DNA of 64,000 nucleotides from Mycolicibacterium stellerae (GCF_003719305.1 NZ_RARC01000031.1:1-64000); one strand, 5' to 3'; positions 1-9,097 are shown, counted from the first letter of the stretch. Notes: generated by a model not told the origin, from the letters alone. Translations and numbers: made by a program.

Positions 1-254
<254 letters not shown>

Positions 255-302
255 CGACCAAAGACTCTACCGACAAACCACTTTCAGGATTGGAATAAGG
301 AA

Positions 303-1364
303 ATGACACAGACACTCGGCGCACCAAGCGCCTCCGATACCGCCGAAACCATGCGGGCAGCCGTCGTCACCGAATTCGGCGCACCGTTACAGGTCACCGA
401 ACTCGACCTACCCACACCGGGCCACGGTGAAGCGCTGGTGAAGCTGGAAACCTCCGGCGTCTGCCACACCGATCTTCATGCCGCACACGGAGATTGGCCT
501 GTCAAGCCGCAACCGCCGTTCATTCCCGGCCACGAGGGCTACGGAACCGTCGTCGCGCTCGGCGAGGGCGTCGACGACCTCAAGGTCGGCGACAAGGTCG
601 GCAATGCATGGCTGTGGTCGGCGTGCGGCACGTGCGAGTACTGCCGAACCGGTTGGGAGACGCTGTGTGAGAGCCAGAAGAACGGCGGCTACTCCGTCAA
701 CGGCAGCTTCGGGAGCTACATGCTCGTCAACGCCGCCTACGCGGCGCGCATCCCGGACAACGTGGACCCGCTCGAAATTGCGCCCATCCTGTGCGCAGGC
801 GTCACCGTCTACAAAGGCCTGAAGGTGACCGATACGCGGCCCGGTCAGTGGGTGGCGATCTCCGGCATCGGCGGCCTCGGACACATCGCCGTGCAGTACG
901 CGCGCGCCATGGGGCTGCGGGTCGTGGCCGTCGACATCGACGACTCCAAGCTCGCCCTCGCCAAGCAACTCGGCGCCGAGGTGGTCGTCAACGCCAAGAC
1001 CACCGACGTCGTCGAGGCCGTGCAGGCGGCCACCGGAGGCGTGCACGGCGTGCTCGTCACGGCGGTGCATCCGCAGGCGTTCGGACAGGCCATCGGTCTG
1101 ACCCGGCGCGGCGGCACCATCGTCTTCAACGGGCTGCCGCCTGGCGATTTTCCGGCACCGATCTTCGACATCGTGCTGAAGGGCCTGACGATCCGCGGTT
1201 CGATCGTCGGCACGCGGCAGGACATGGCCGAGGCGCTGGACTTCTACGCCCGCGGCTTGATCCACCCGACCGTGCAGAGCGCCGGGTTGGACGACATCAA
1301 CGAGGTGTTCGACAAGATGGAGCGCGGGCAGATCGACGGCCGCATCGTCATCGACTACCGCTGA
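303..1364 (+). CDS. adhP: Zinc-dependent alcohol dehydrogenase, AdhP type
   Basis: A 353-residue medium-chain dehydrogenase that interconverts primary alcohols and aldehydes with NAD. The catalytic zinc site is visible as SGVCHTDLH and GHEGYG. The structural zinc lobe has four cysteines in CGTCEYC followed by C, spaced as in the family. The NAD fold follows with GIGGLGHIAVQYA. The length is normal. ATG 303 is preceded by AAGGA. The gene lies 48 bases after an aldehyde dehydrogenase, which could take the aldehyde onward, and ends at a strong hairpin terminator. The symbol is by family resemblance; paralogues are common in mycobacteria, so the physiological substrate is open. Confidence 0.88.
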   Translation: MTQTLGAPSASDTAETMRAAVVTEFGAPLQVTELDLPTPGHGEALVKLETSGVCHTDLHAAHGDWPVKPQPPFIPGHEGYGTVVALGEGVDDLKVGDKVGNAWLWSACGTCEYCRTGWETLCESQKNGGYSVNGSFGSYMLVNAAYAARIPDNVDPLEIAPILCAGVTVYKGLKVTDTRPGQWVAISGIGGLGHIAVQYARAMGLRVVAVDIDDSKLALAKQLGAEVVVNAKTTDVVEAVQAATGGVHGVLVTAVHPQAFGQAIGLTRRGGTIVFNGLPPGDFPAPIFDIVLKGLTIRGSIVGTRQDMAEALDFYARGLIHPTVQSAGLDDINEVFDKMERGQIDGRIVIDYR

Positions 1365-1369
1365 GCTGG

Positions 1370-1415
1370 CGCAGGGCCCCGGACCGCCTCGGCTTCCGGG
1401 GCCCTTGCGCGTTTT
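1370..1415 (+). terminator. Rho-independent terminator after adhP
   Basis: The arms GGGCCCCGGA (1374-1383) and TCCGGGGCCC (1395-1404) are perfectly complementary around an 11-base loop. They are extended by GCGCA and TTGCGC on either side, and TTTT follows at 1412-1415. The T-run overlaps the -35 box of the next promoter. Confidence 0.85.
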
Positions 1416-1443
1416 GACCTGCGACGACACCCGCCGGTATGCT
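1414..1443 (+). promoter_or_regulatory. Housekeeping-type promoter of rplM-rpsI
   Basis: TTGACC (1414-1419) and TATGCT (1438-1443) are separated by 18 bases, close to the SigA consensus. The rplM start is about 130 bases downstream, so the ribosomal operon has a leader of roughly 120 bases. Confidence 0.6.
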
Positions 1444-1571
1444 GCTCGGTTGGCGTGCGGTATGCACGGGTCCTCGGGTCAACGTCGGTCGCCGAGAACC
1501 GCCCAGTCGTCACGCCTGACCGGCAGCCCGGGTCACACCGGGATCCAACCCGAGAAGAGAAGGTAAGCGCT

Positions 1572-2015
1572 GTGCCTACGTACACGCCGAAGGCGGGTGA
1601 CACCACGCGCACGTGGTACGTCATCGACGCCACCGACGTGGTGCTCGGCCGGCTCGCCGTTGAAGCAGCCAAGTTGCTGCGCGGCAAGCACAAGCCGACA
1701 TTCACGCCCAATGTCGACGGCGGCGATTTCGTCGTCATCATCAACGCCGACAAGGTCGCCATCAGCGGCGACAAACTCCAGAACAAGTTCGCCTACCGCC
1801 ACTCGGGTTTCCCAGGTGGTCTGAGGGCGCGTTCGCTCGGCACCGAGATGCAGAAGCATCCCGACCGCGTCGTCGAGAAGGCGATCGTCGGCATGCTGCC
1901 GCACAACAAGCTCAGCCGTCAGGTCCAGAAGAAACTGAAGGTCTACGCCGGCCCGGAGCATCCGCACACCGCGCAGAAGCCGGTGCCGTACGAGATCAAG
2001 CAGGTGAGCCAGTGA
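1572..2015 (+). CDS. rplM: 50S ribosomal protein L13
   Basis: L13 is an early-assembly protein of the large ribosomal subunit. The 147-residue product has the family core TWYVIDATDVVLGRLA near the start, then GDFVVIINADKVAISG, RHSGFPGG and GMLPHNKLSRQ. GTG 1572 was chosen over the upstream in-frame ATG because it gives the normal length, with purine-rich AGAAGG just upstream. The stop overlaps the rpsI start in GTGA, the standard coupled L13-S9 operon. Confidence 0.97.
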   Translation: MPTYTPKAGDTTRTWYVIDATDVVLGRLAVEAAKLLRGKHKPTFTPNVDGGDFVVIINADKVAISGDKLQNKFAYRHSGFPGGLRARSLGTEMQKHPDRVVEKAIVGMLPHNKLSRQVQKKLKVYAGPEHPHTAQKPVPYEIKQVSQ

Positions 2016-2566
2016 CCGAGCCAACCGATACCACCGAAACCACGGAAGCCGAGGCTCCAGAGGTGACCGAGGCCGCCGCAGAGGCGACCGAAGCCCCCGA
2101 GGCCGTCGCGCCCGTGACCGAGGCCGAGACCGAGGCGGCTCCCGAGCCGCCGCGTGAGCCGCGCGAACCGGTCATCATCGACCGTCCCATCCAGACCGTC
2201 GGTCGCCGCAAGGAGGCCGTGGTTCGGGTGCGTCTGGTTCCCGGCACCGGCCAGTTCCATCTGGACGGGCGGACGCTGGAGGCCTACTTCCCCAACAAGG
2301 TGCACCAGCAGCTCATCAAGGCTCCGCTGGTGACCGTGGATCGGGTTGACGCCTTCGACATCTACGCCCACCTCGACGGCGGCGGCCCCTCCGGGCAGGC
2401 GGGCGCGCTGCGCCTGGCGATCTCCCGCGCACTGATCGTGGTGCAGCCCGAGGACAGGCCCGCGCTGAAGAAGGCCGGCTTCCTGACCCGCGACCCGCGG
2501 GCCATCGAGCGCAAGAAATACGGACTCAAGAAGGCCCGCAAGGCGCCTCAGTACTCCAAGCGCTGA
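2012..2566 (+). CDS. rpsI: 30S ribosomal protein S9 with acidic N-terminal extension
   Basis: S9 sits in the head of the small subunit, where its basic tail reaches the P-site tRNA. The C-terminal two thirds are the conserved part: QTVGRRKEAVVRVRLVPG, GGGPSGQAGALRLAISRAL, and the ending YGLKKARKAPQYSKR. The first 50 or so residues are an extension rich in Glu, Ala and Thr, a feature of mycobacterial S9 proteins. GTG 2012 overlaps the rplM stop by 4 bases, so translation is probably coupled. Confidence 0.97.
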   Translation: MTEPTDTTETTEAEAPEVTEAAAEATEAPEAVAPVTEAETEAAPEPPREPREPVIIDRPIQTVGRRKEAVVRVRLVPGTGQFHLDGRTLEAYFPNKVHQQLIKAPLVTVDRVDAFDIYAHLDGGGPSGQAGALRLAISRALIVVQPEDRPALKKAGFLTRDPRAIERKKYGLKKARKAPQYSKR

Positions 2567-2579
2567 TCTGCTTCACCTC

Positions 2580-2612
2580 ACCGCCCGGTATGCCACGCGC
2601 ATGCCGGGCGGT
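2580..2612. terminator. Hairpin between convergent rpsI and AIM24 genes
   Basis: ACCGCCCGGTATGC (2580-2593) pairs with GCATGCCGGGCGGT (2599-2612) with one G-T wobble and a 5-base loop. It lies between convergent genes and could serve both strands. GTGCGTTT follows on the plus strand. Confidence 0.7.
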
Positions 2613-2618
2613 GTGCGT

Positions 2619-3377
2619 TTAGCGGCCGAGGAAGTTTCCGAGGATCCCTGCGGCGGCGGACCCGGGTTGGCCCGCCTGCTGGCCGCCGCCCGTGCCGCTG
2701 ACGAACGAGCCGGGCACCTCTTCTGAGGGCTGCACGACGACGAAGCCCTGACCGTTGAACGACATCGTGAAGGCCTCGCCGGTGGTACGGCCGATCAGCG
2801 TGCCGAGGCCGAACTGGTCGGCGCGGTGGAAGCCGGTCTGCAGTGAGGCCGACCAGCACACCGCGGCCTGCGGGTCGGCGTAGGTCGGCTGGTCGACCTG
2901 CAGCACCACCGGCGTGCCCTTCGTGGTGATCGCGATGCGGCCCTGACCCGAGAACACGCAGTTGAACAAGCCCGCGTTCGAGAGCATCCCGGCGCCCTGC
3001 ACCCGGCGGATGTCGTAGGACAGCGTCGGCTCGAACGCGAGCACGTTCTTGCCGTTGATGGTCAGGCCGTCGTGTCCGCCCTCGAGGTCGATGAGGTGGA
3101 TGTCGGAGGCCAGGTCGGCGAGGAACATGTCGCCGGTGCCGGTACACCTCATCAGCGGGACGCCTTCGCCGGTCAGATGCTGCTTGACGAACTGGCCGAC
3201 GCCGCTGGCGCCCTGTCCTTGGAACGAGATGTTGCCCTGGTAGGCCACCATGGCGCCCTGGCGCACCATCATCTCGCCGTTGAGCGCGACCTTGAGCATC
3301 TTGCCGTTCTGCAACTTCATGCCCGGCTGAGTGGTTTGGGCTTCGGCGTTCTGCGGGGAGAACAGGTCGCTGCGCAT
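2619..3377 (-). CDS. AIM24-family protein
   Basis: A 252-residue protein of the AIM24/TIGR00266 type, a beta-rich fold of unknown biochemical role found in many bacteria and in mitochondria. Visible features are the repeated Gly-rich beta units GNISFQGQGASG and FSGQGRIAITTKG, with a low-complexity Gly/Gln/Ala tail. The frame is open further upstream, but ATG 3377 is preceded by GAAAGGAAA at good spacing, so the extra 56 codons are probably not translated. The gene stands alone, convergent with rpsI and divergent from glmM. No enzyme activity can be assigned. Confidence 0.75.
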   Translation of the reverse strand: MRSDLFSPQNAEAQTTQPGMKLQNGKMLKVALNGEMMVRQGAMVAYQGNISFQGQGASGVGQFVKQHLTGEGVPLMRCTGTGDMFLADLASDIHLIDLEGGHDGLTINGKNVLAFEPTLSYDIRRVQGAGMLSNAGLFNCVFSGQGRIAITTKGTPVVLQVDQPTYADPQAAVCWSASLQTGFHRADQFGLGTLIGRTTGEAFTMSFNGQGFVVVQPSEEVPGSFVSGTGGGQQAGQPGSAAAGILGNFLGR

Positions 3378-3563
3378 GGGGTTTCCTTTCGTCCCTGGCG
3401 ACGTTATCGAGTGCTCCGCTGCAGATAAATAGGGTGTTTCCCTATCTCGATCCGCGCGAGCGACCGGTTCTGTACGCGATTTCGCGGCGTTTCGTGCGCA
3501 GACACGGTCGCTCGCCGGGGAGGCGGTTGTGTCTTCCGGGGTCATCTATGAGAAATTTGACCG

Positions 3564-4901
3564 ATGGCTCGCCTGTTCGGCACCGACGGAGTCCGCGGGG
3601 TCGCCAATCGCAATCTGACCGCTGAGCTGGCCCTCGGGCTGGGCTCGGCGGCGGCGCGTCGGCTGGCAAACTCCTCGCGGGCACGCCGTCGCGTCGCCGT
3701 GGTCGGCCGCGATCCGCGGGCCAGCGGCGAGATGCTGGAGGCCGCGGTCATCGCGGGGCTGACCAGCGAGGGCGTCGACGCGCTTCGGGTCGGTGTGCTG
3801 CCAACGCCCGCGGTCGCCTATCTGACCAATGCCTACGACGCCGAGTTCGGCGTGATGATCTCGGCGTCGCACAACCCGATGCCCGACAACGGCATCAAGA
3901 TCTTCGGCGCGGGCGGGCACAAGCTCGACGACGCCACCGAGGACCGCATCGAAGAACTGCTCGCGGCCGGGCCGGGAGAGCGTCCGGTCGGTGCGGCCAT
4001 CGGCAGGGTCGTCGACGCCGACGACGCACTCGATCGTTACCTGCGCCACGCAGGCAAGGCGCTCACCACCCGCCTCGACGAGCTGACCGTCGTCGTCGAC
4101 TGCGCCAACGGCGCCGCGTCGGCGGCCGCGCCACGGGCATACCGCGCCGCGGGCGCGAACGTCATCGCGATCAACGCCGAGCCCAACGGGCTGAACATCA
4201 ACGCGGGTTGCGGTTCGACGCATATGGAGACGCTGCAGCAGACGGTGGTGTCCCGGGGCGCCGACCTCGGGCTGGCCCATGACGGTGATGCCGACCGCTG
4301 CCTGGCCGTCGACGCCAACGGCGACATCATCGATGGTGACGCCATCATGGTGATCCTTGCGCTCGCGATGCAGGAGGCCGGCGAGCTGGCGTTCAACACG
4401 CTCGTCACCACAGTGATGAGCAACCTTGGCCTGCACCTTGCGATGCGCGCGGCCGGCATCGAGGTCCGCACCACCGGCGTCGGCGACCGCTACGTGCTCG
4501 AGGAGATGCGGGCGGGGGAGTACTCGCTCGGCGGCGAGCAGTCCGGCCACCTCGTCATGCCGGCACTTGGTACCACCGGCGACGGTATTGTCACCGGGCT
4601 GCGGCTGATGTCGAGGATGGCGCAGACCCGCGCGCCGCTGGCCGAGCTGGCGTCGGTCATGAAGCAGCTGCCTCAGGTGCTGATCAATGTCGAGGTGCAC
4701 GACAAGGCCACCGTCGCCGATGCACCCTCGGTGCGCACGGCCGTGGCCAAAGCCGAAGCCGAGCTGGGTGACACCGGCCGAATCCTGTTGCGGCCCTCGG
4801 GGACCGAGCAGATGGTGCGGGTAATGGTGGAAGCCGCCGACGAGGACACCGCCCGGCAATTGGCCATCCGCGTCGCCGAATCGGTCAGCGAACAACGCTG
4901 A
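3564..4901 (+). CDS. glmM: Phosphoglucosamine mutase
   Basis: GlmM converts glucosamine-6-phosphate to glucosamine-1-phosphate, on the route to UDP-GlcNAc for peptidoglycan. The 445 residues are normal length. The N-terminus LFGTDGVRGVAN is diagnostic. The active loop SASHNP carries the phosphoserine at about residue 102. The metal loop DGDADRC and the sugar-binding GEQSGH lie in order, and RPSGTEQMVRVM forms the phosphate-binding C-terminal domain. ATG 3564 gives the canonical MARLFGTDG start. glmS, which makes its substrate, lies about 4 kb downstream on the same strand. Confidence 0.97.
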   Translation: MARLFGTDGVRGVANRNLTAELALGLGSAAARRLANSSRARRRVAVVGRDPRASGEMLEAAVIAGLTSEGVDALRVGVLPTPAVAYLTNAYDAEFGVMISASHNPMPDNGIKIFGAGGHKLDDATEDRIEELLAAGPGERPVGAAIGRVVDADDALDRYLRHAGKALTTRLDELTVVVDCANGAASAAAPRAYRAAGANVIAINAEPNGLNINAGCGSTHMETLQQTVVSRGADLGLAHDGDADRCLAVDANGDIIDGDAIMVILALAMQEAGELAFNTLVTTVMSNLGLHLAMRAAGIEVRTTGVGDRYVLEEMRAGEYSLGGEQSGHLVMPALGTTGDGIVTGLRLMSRMAQTRAPLAELASVMKQLPQVLINVEVHDKATVADAPSVRTAVAKAEAELGDTGRILLRPSGTEQMVRVMVEAADEDTARQLAIRVAESVSEQR

Positions 4902-4944
4902 ACTCCGGTGGAACCTGGAGGGTTTCGCCGACGTCGAAGTTTGT

Positions 4945-5250
4945 GTGGGAGAACCTGACACCGCGCGTGTCGACGTTGCGGCGGTGCTCGACGCTGCACG
5001 CCAGTACGACACGGCCGCCGACATCGTCGACGCCGCCATTCGAACTCATCTGACCGGCCTTCGGTTCGACGGCGCGGTCGCGGGTCGCATACACACAGCA
5101 CACGGCGACGCCCTACGCCTGGCGATCGACGAGTTGGTGCACCGGCTGCACCAGTGGGCACGCGCCGCCACCGAGATCGCCGCCGAGCTGCGTTCGTGTG
5201 CAGATCGTTACGTCGACGTCGACGACCGCGGCGCGCGACGGATCGGCTGA
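4945..5250 (+). CDS. Small helical protein, EspC-like, possible type VII substrate
   Basis: A 101-residue protein at the position of M. tuberculosis Rv3440c. It is nearly all helical, with a predicted hairpin and a Trp in the second half (LHQWARAAT). It ends with Tyr89-x3-Asp93, which fits the YxxxD/E secretion signal of ESX/type VII substrates. GTG 4945 is used; there is no clear ribosome-binding site, though GGAGGG lies farther upstream. The stop is 3 bases before the next gene, whose product has a WxG motif. Partner pairs of this kind are typical of ESX cargo. The family link is my inference. Confidence 0.65.
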   Translation: MGEPDTARVDVAAVLDAARQYDTAADIVDAAIRTHLTGLRFDGAVAGRIHTAHGDALRLAIDELVHRLHQWARAATEIAAELRSCADRYVDVDDRGARRIG

Positions 5251-5253
5251 GTC

Positions 5254-6630
5254 ATGGCTGAACCGCTCGACGTCACCGCGCGGCTTGGCGACGGGCGTCC
5301 CGCCGTCGAAACCGTCGGCGAGTACGTGTGGGCGTGCCATCTGGTCGGCTACCAGAATCCGGATCTCACGCTGCACGCCGCACAGGTGCGTGACTGGTAC
5401 GGCAGCGAAGACGGGTTGGACCTGCGGGCGCTGGATGCGGATCGCGCGGCCTTGGACGCGGCCGCAGCGGCGGCGGACAGCGCGCAACGGGTGCAGCAAC
5501 AGCAGCTCGGCCCACTGGCAGGCGCGTGGCAGGGGCGCGGCGGCGATGCCTCACGCGAGTTTCTGGTCCGGCACGTTGAGGCGTCCGCGGCGGTGGCGTC
5601 GGCGGTGCGCAATGCAGCCGATGCCCTCGCCGCACTTCGCGACGAGCTGTGGCACGCGGTCGACGACAAGGTCGGCGCAGCCGTGGCGATCGAGGAGCGC
5701 CGCCAGACCGAGCGTGCCGAATGGCTGGCCGCGACGCGGACGGTGACCACAGGATCCGGCGACCGCGCAATGGCGAGCGAGCTCATCGACCAGCGGGTGA
5801 AGCCCTTCGTGGACAACGACATTCGATCCGACTGGTTGACCGCGATGCAGAAGGCGATGGCCGCCGTTTCCACCGCCTTCGATGACGCGACCAGCATCCT
5901 GACCGATGCCCCCGCCGCACCGTTCGAGGTGCCCGGCGATCTCGGCCCGGTGTCGATGCCGTCGTCACCCGCCAGTGCCCCGGTGGCCGAGGTGGCGGGC
6001 ACAGTGCCGGCGGCGTCGATGGGTCCGCTTCCTGCGGCGATCGCCCAGGGCCTCGGGCCGACGGCCGCTCCGGCACCGGCCTTGGCCGCCGCACCGGAAC
6101 CGCTCGCAGCGTCGATGCCGGCAGCCCCCGCGCTTGCGACACCACCACCGTCTGTGCCACCGGCGATGCCGTCGACGCCGCCGCTCGGTGAGCTGGGTGG
6201 CGGATTGCCCGGCGCCGCAGGCGGGCTTGCCGGGCTCGGCTCTCAGCTAGCCGACACCATCGGCGGTCTCGTCAACCGCCCTGACGACGCGCTGCCCGAT
6301 CCGGCACCGCTGGAGGACAACGCCATCGGCGAAGACGAGCCGGGCACCGATGACGAGAAGTCGGTGGTCGACGAAGACGGCGAAGACGAATCCGACTCAG
6401 AGACAGACGATCTCACCGAAGTCGATGATCCCGCTGCAGAGCCCGTCGACGTGTGCTCGGATGACCCCGTCGACGATGTTGCCTCGCCAGATTCGGCCCC
6501 GACGCCGCCGCAGGCACCGATGCCACCGCCTACCCAGCCCATCGTGGACCCGCCGCCAAACGCCGAAGCGGTCGGAGCCGAGACGCCGTGCGAGATCGCC
6601 GCCGACGAGCTGCCCCAGGCGGGGCCGTGA
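5254..6630 (+). CDS. Ala/Pro-rich protein with WxG helical domain (Rv3439c-like)
   Basis: A 458-residue protein. The first 220 residues or so are helical with a central Trp92-Gln93-Gly94, the turn motif of WXG100-type proteins, followed by long Ala-rich helices. Residues of about 220-340 are rich in Pro and Ala. The last 110 are very acidic (DDEKSVVDEDGEDESDSE) and end in Pro-rich sequence. There is no signal peptide or membrane segment. The start ATG 5254 lies 3 bases after the small EspC-like gene, so the two are probably co-translated. No enzymatic domain is seen. The pair most resembles a type VII secretion substrate and partner. Confidence 0.7.
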   Translation: MAEPLDVTARLGDGRPAVETVGEYVWACHLVGYQNPDLTLHAAQVRDWYGSEDGLDLRALDADRAALDAAAAAADSAQRVQQQQLGPLAGAWQGRGGDASREFLVRHVEASAAVASAVRNAADALAALRDELWHAVDDKVGAAVAIEERRQTERAEWLAATRTVTTGSGDRAMASELIDQRVKPFVDNDIRSDWLTAMQKAMAAVSTAFDDATSILTDAPAAPFEVPGDLGPVSMPSSPASAPVAEVAGTVPAASMGPLPAAIAQGLGPTAAPAPALAAAPEPLAASMPAAPALATPPPSVPPAMPSTPPLGELGGGLPGAAGGLAGLGSQLADTIGGLVNRPDDALPDPAPLEDNAIGEDEPGTDDEKSVVDEDGEDESDSETDDLTEVDDPAAEPVDVCSDDPVDDVASPDSAPTPPQAPMPPPTQPIVDPPPNAEAVGAETPCEIAADELPQAGP

Positions 6631-6655
6631 CGATGGTGGTGCAAATCGACGCAGG

Positions 6656-7696
6656 CTAGGGCAGCAGGCCCTGTAGCTCCTCGACGAAGCGCACCGACTC
6701 GCGCCGGTCGCCCGTCAGCGGATGCACCAGCAACGTCGTCACTCCGGCCTCCGCGAAGGCGGCAACGCGTTCCTTGACGAAACCGCTTGGCCCGATGAGC
6801 GATACGTGCCGCACCAAATCGTCTGGCACCGCATCGATCGCCTCGACCTTCTTGCCGGACAGGTAGAGATCCTGGATGTGATCGGCTACCTCGCCGAACC
6901 CGTAGCGGGTCGCCAGATTGTGGTAGAAGTTCTTGCCGCGAGCGCCCATGCCGCCGATGTAGAGCGCCAGTTGCGGTTTCGCCCACGCCAGCCGATCTTC
7001 GACGTCGTCGCCGATGGCCAGGGTGGCGCTGACCATGATGTCGAGCGGCCCAAGCTCCTGGTCGCGGTTGGCCATACCTGCGCGCAGCGAGTCACCCCAG
7101 GCCTCGTCGGCCTTCTCCGGATAGAAGAACACCGGCTGCCAGCCCTCGGCGATCTCGGCGGTCAGCTCAACGTTCTTCGGCCCAAGGGCGGCGATGGTGA
7201 TTGGAATGCGTTCGCGGACAGGGTGATTGATCAGGTGCAGCGGCTTACCGAGTCCTGTGCCGCGGTCGTGGGGGAGCGGCAGCTGGTAGTACTTGCCGTC
7301 GAACTCCACGTCTTCGCGGCGCCACACCTGCCTGCAGATCTCGACGACCTCACGGGTGCGGCCGAGGGGGGCGTCGAACGGGACGCCGTGGAAGCCCTCC
7401 ACCACCTGCGGCCCCGACGTCCCGATGCCCAACCGGAACCGGCCGTCGCAGACGTAATCCAGCCCGGCGGCCGTCATCGCCAGCAGTGACGGGGTACGGG
7501 TGTAGATCGGGACGACGCCGGAGCCCAGCTCGATCCGCGACGTCCTCGCCGCGAGGAACCCAAGCTGGCTGACCGCGTCGAACGAGTACGCCTCGGCGAC
7601 GAGCGCGATATCCACGCCGATCTTCTCCAACTCGACGACCTCGTCGACGGCTTCCAGGAAACCGCCCGCGTAATTGAGAAAGATTCCGGTTCGCAT
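6656..7696 (-). CDS. LLM-class F420-dependent oxidoreductase
   Basis: A 346-residue luciferase-like monooxygenase-fold protein. Recognisable parts are the N-terminal GIFLNYAGGF, the strand RIELGSGVVPIYTRTPSLLAMTAA and the phosphate-binding FRLGIGTSGPQVVEGFHG with RTREVVEICR, all usual for F420-using members in mycobacteria. The fold hydride-transfers from reduced F420 to an unknown substrate. ATG 7696 has AAGGAG six bases upstream. It follows a hydrolase-like gene by about 10 bases on the same strand, so the two are probably one transcript. Substrate unknown. Confidence 0.85.
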   Translation of the reverse strand: MRTGIFLNYAGGFLEAVDEVVELEKIGVDIALVAEAYSFDAVSQLGFLAARTSRIELGSGVVPIYTRTPSLLAMTAAGLDYVCDGRFRLGIGTSGPQVVEGFHGVPFDAPLGRTREVVEICRQVWRREDVEFDGKYYQLPLPHDRGTGLGKPLHLINHPVRERIPITIAALGPKNVELTAEIAEGWQPVFFYPEKADEAWGDSLRAGMANRDQELGPLDIMVSATLAIGDDVEDRLAWAKPQLALYIGGMGARGKNFYHNLATRYGFGEVADHIQDLYLSGKKVEAIDAVPDDLVRHVSLIGPSGFVKERVAAFAEAGVTTLLVHPLTGDRRESVRFVEELQGLLP

Positions 7697-7706
7697 CGAG
7701 GTCTCC

Positions 7707-8552
7707 TTAAGGCTTCAGCAGCGCGACGACCTTGTTCTCCAGGTCAACGGGGTCGTCGGCGAACGGATCCATCGTCGCCGCCTTGGGCAGATCCACTTCG
7801 GGGTCGGCGAAGTCGCGGTAGGTCTTGTCGCCGGTCAGCATGTGCAGCAGATAGCCCGTCATCAGCGCCCGCACCATCTTCTGGGTGTCGCGGTCGGCGC
7901 CGGGCAGGCCGACGACCCTGGCCAGGCGGCGACCCTCGATCAGGCCGCCCGCCTTGGCCTTCGGCATGGCGCGCAGCGTCGCGGTTTTCCACACCCGGGC
8001 CAACTCGATCGCATTGGACCGCAACGACATCGGATCGCCGGGGTCGGTGAGGATCAGGCCGGGGACCTTCAACGTCGCGGCGGCTTCCTCGGCGCGTGGT
8101 TTGGTCACCGTCGGAAACGCCGCTACGACGGCCTTCGGCTTTGCCGCCATGCCTGCGGCGGCGAACACCGCGGTCGACGCGCCGAAGCCGTGGCCCACGA
8201 TGCCGAGCTTGGTGGGATGCACGCTGATCTTCCCCTCGCCAAGGCGCACCCCGGCGATGATGTCCAGCGTGGTGCCGACGTCGAACGCCAGGTTCAGCAC
8301 CGACGGTGCGATGCCCTTCTCGGTGTCTGGCGCGGCCGCGACGATGCCCCACGAAGCCAGATGCTCGAGGGTGCCCTCGTAGCGCTCCGCCGAGGTCAGC
8401 CATTCGTGCGCGAACGCGACGCCGGGAAGGTTGAACCCGGATTCGGGGGTGTACACCACGCCGGGCAGACCGGCGAATGCCAGGTCGCCGCGCAGCACGC
8501 GATGCGGCCCGCGCCGTTTCAAGGCGGCGAAGAGCTTCTTCGTGCTGGCCAC
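7707..8552 (-). CDS. Alpha/beta hydrolase-fold protein lacking the nucleophile Ser
   Basis: A dienelactone-hydrolase-like protein of about 281 residues. The oxyanion region (LPGVVYTPESG, AFAHEWL) and the strand before the nucleophile elbow are present. The elbow reads GHGFGAS, so the position that is normally Ser, Cys or Asp is Gly. A later DPGDPM could hold the acid residue. As read, the protein should not be a standard serine hydrolase. GTG 8552 was chosen because it gives the MASTKKLF start; a second GTG at 8570 in the same frame would add six residues. It is the first gene of a two-gene unit with the LLM oxidoreductase. Confidence 0.75.
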   Translation of the reverse strand: MASTKKLFAALKRRGPHRVLRGDLAFAGLPGVVYTPESGFNLPGVAFAHEWLTSAERYEGTLEHLASWGIVAAAPDTEKGIAPSVLNLAFDVGTTLDIIAGVRLGEGKISVHPTKLGIVGHGFGASTAVFAAAGMAAKPKAVVAAFPTVTKPRAEEAAATLKVPGLILTDPGDPMSLRSNAIELARVWKTATLRAMPKAKAGGLIEGRRLARVVGLPGADRDTQKMVRALMTGYLLHMLTGDKTYRDFADPEVDLPKAATMDPFADDPVDLENKVVALLKP

Positions 8553-8803
8553 CTGACGACCGTAGCCCACAGCCGTAACCTCGACGTTAGGGTCCTCCTT
8601 TGTGAAATTGCGTCGGCCTGTCGCGCTGCTCGGGGTGGTGGCGCTGCCGGCCGAGATCAGCGGCCTGCGCCGGGATACATAATCTCTTCACAGCGTCTAC
8701 ACATACGACGTGGAGTAACGTCAAAGTCAGACATCAGGGGACGGGTCACGGTGTCCTGGAACGGCATTCGTCGTGCAGTGAACGAGTCAATTCGGGAGTT
8801 CAC

Positions 8804-9097
8804 ATGAAAAATCTGAGGAACATCGCAGCGGGTCTCGGCATCGCCGGGGCACTCGGGTTCGCGGCTGTTGGCGTCGGTGCGGGCACAGCGAATGCGGCGC
8901 CGCCGGTACAGGCGGACTTCGCGCAGTTTGGTCCCGGCTGGGGTCCTGGCCCATGGCTGCCTGCGCCACCGCCACCACCACCAGCATGGGGCGGCGGGTA
9001 CGGCGGCGGGTACAACTACGGCGGCTGGAACAACTACGGGCCACCGCCACCACCGTGCCTAAGCGGCCCACTCGGGTTCATCCAGCTTTGCGCCTAG
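8804..9097 (+). CDS. Small secreted Gly/Pro/Tyr-rich protein
   Basis: A 97-residue protein with a clear Sec signal peptide: MKNLRN, a hydrophobic stretch, then an AxA-type site at GTANA (about residue 31). The mature part is rich in Pro, Gly, Trp and Tyr (GWGPGPW, PPPPPAWGGGYGGGYNYGG), with two cysteines near the end. Many mycobacteria have such small exported proteins of unknown role. GGGAG lies 5 bases before ATG 8804. The 230 bases upstream hold no gene and probably contain its promoter. It is unlikely to be an enzyme. Confidence 0.8.
   Translation: MKNLRNIAAGLGIAGALGFAAVGVGAGTANAAPPVQADFAQFGPGWGPGPWLPAPPPPPPAWGGGYGGGYNYGGWNNYGPPPPPCLSGPLGFIQLCA

Noticed and set aside
1444..1571. L13-type autoregulatory leader before rplM
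   Set aside because: The leader is long enough but I saw no conserved structure that I could match.
3546..5039. Long open frame of about 497 codons on the minus strand over glmM
   Set aside because: It lies opposite a clear glmM gene, has no family resemblance and a low-complexity, Arg/His-rich composition typical of shadow frames in GC-rich DNA.
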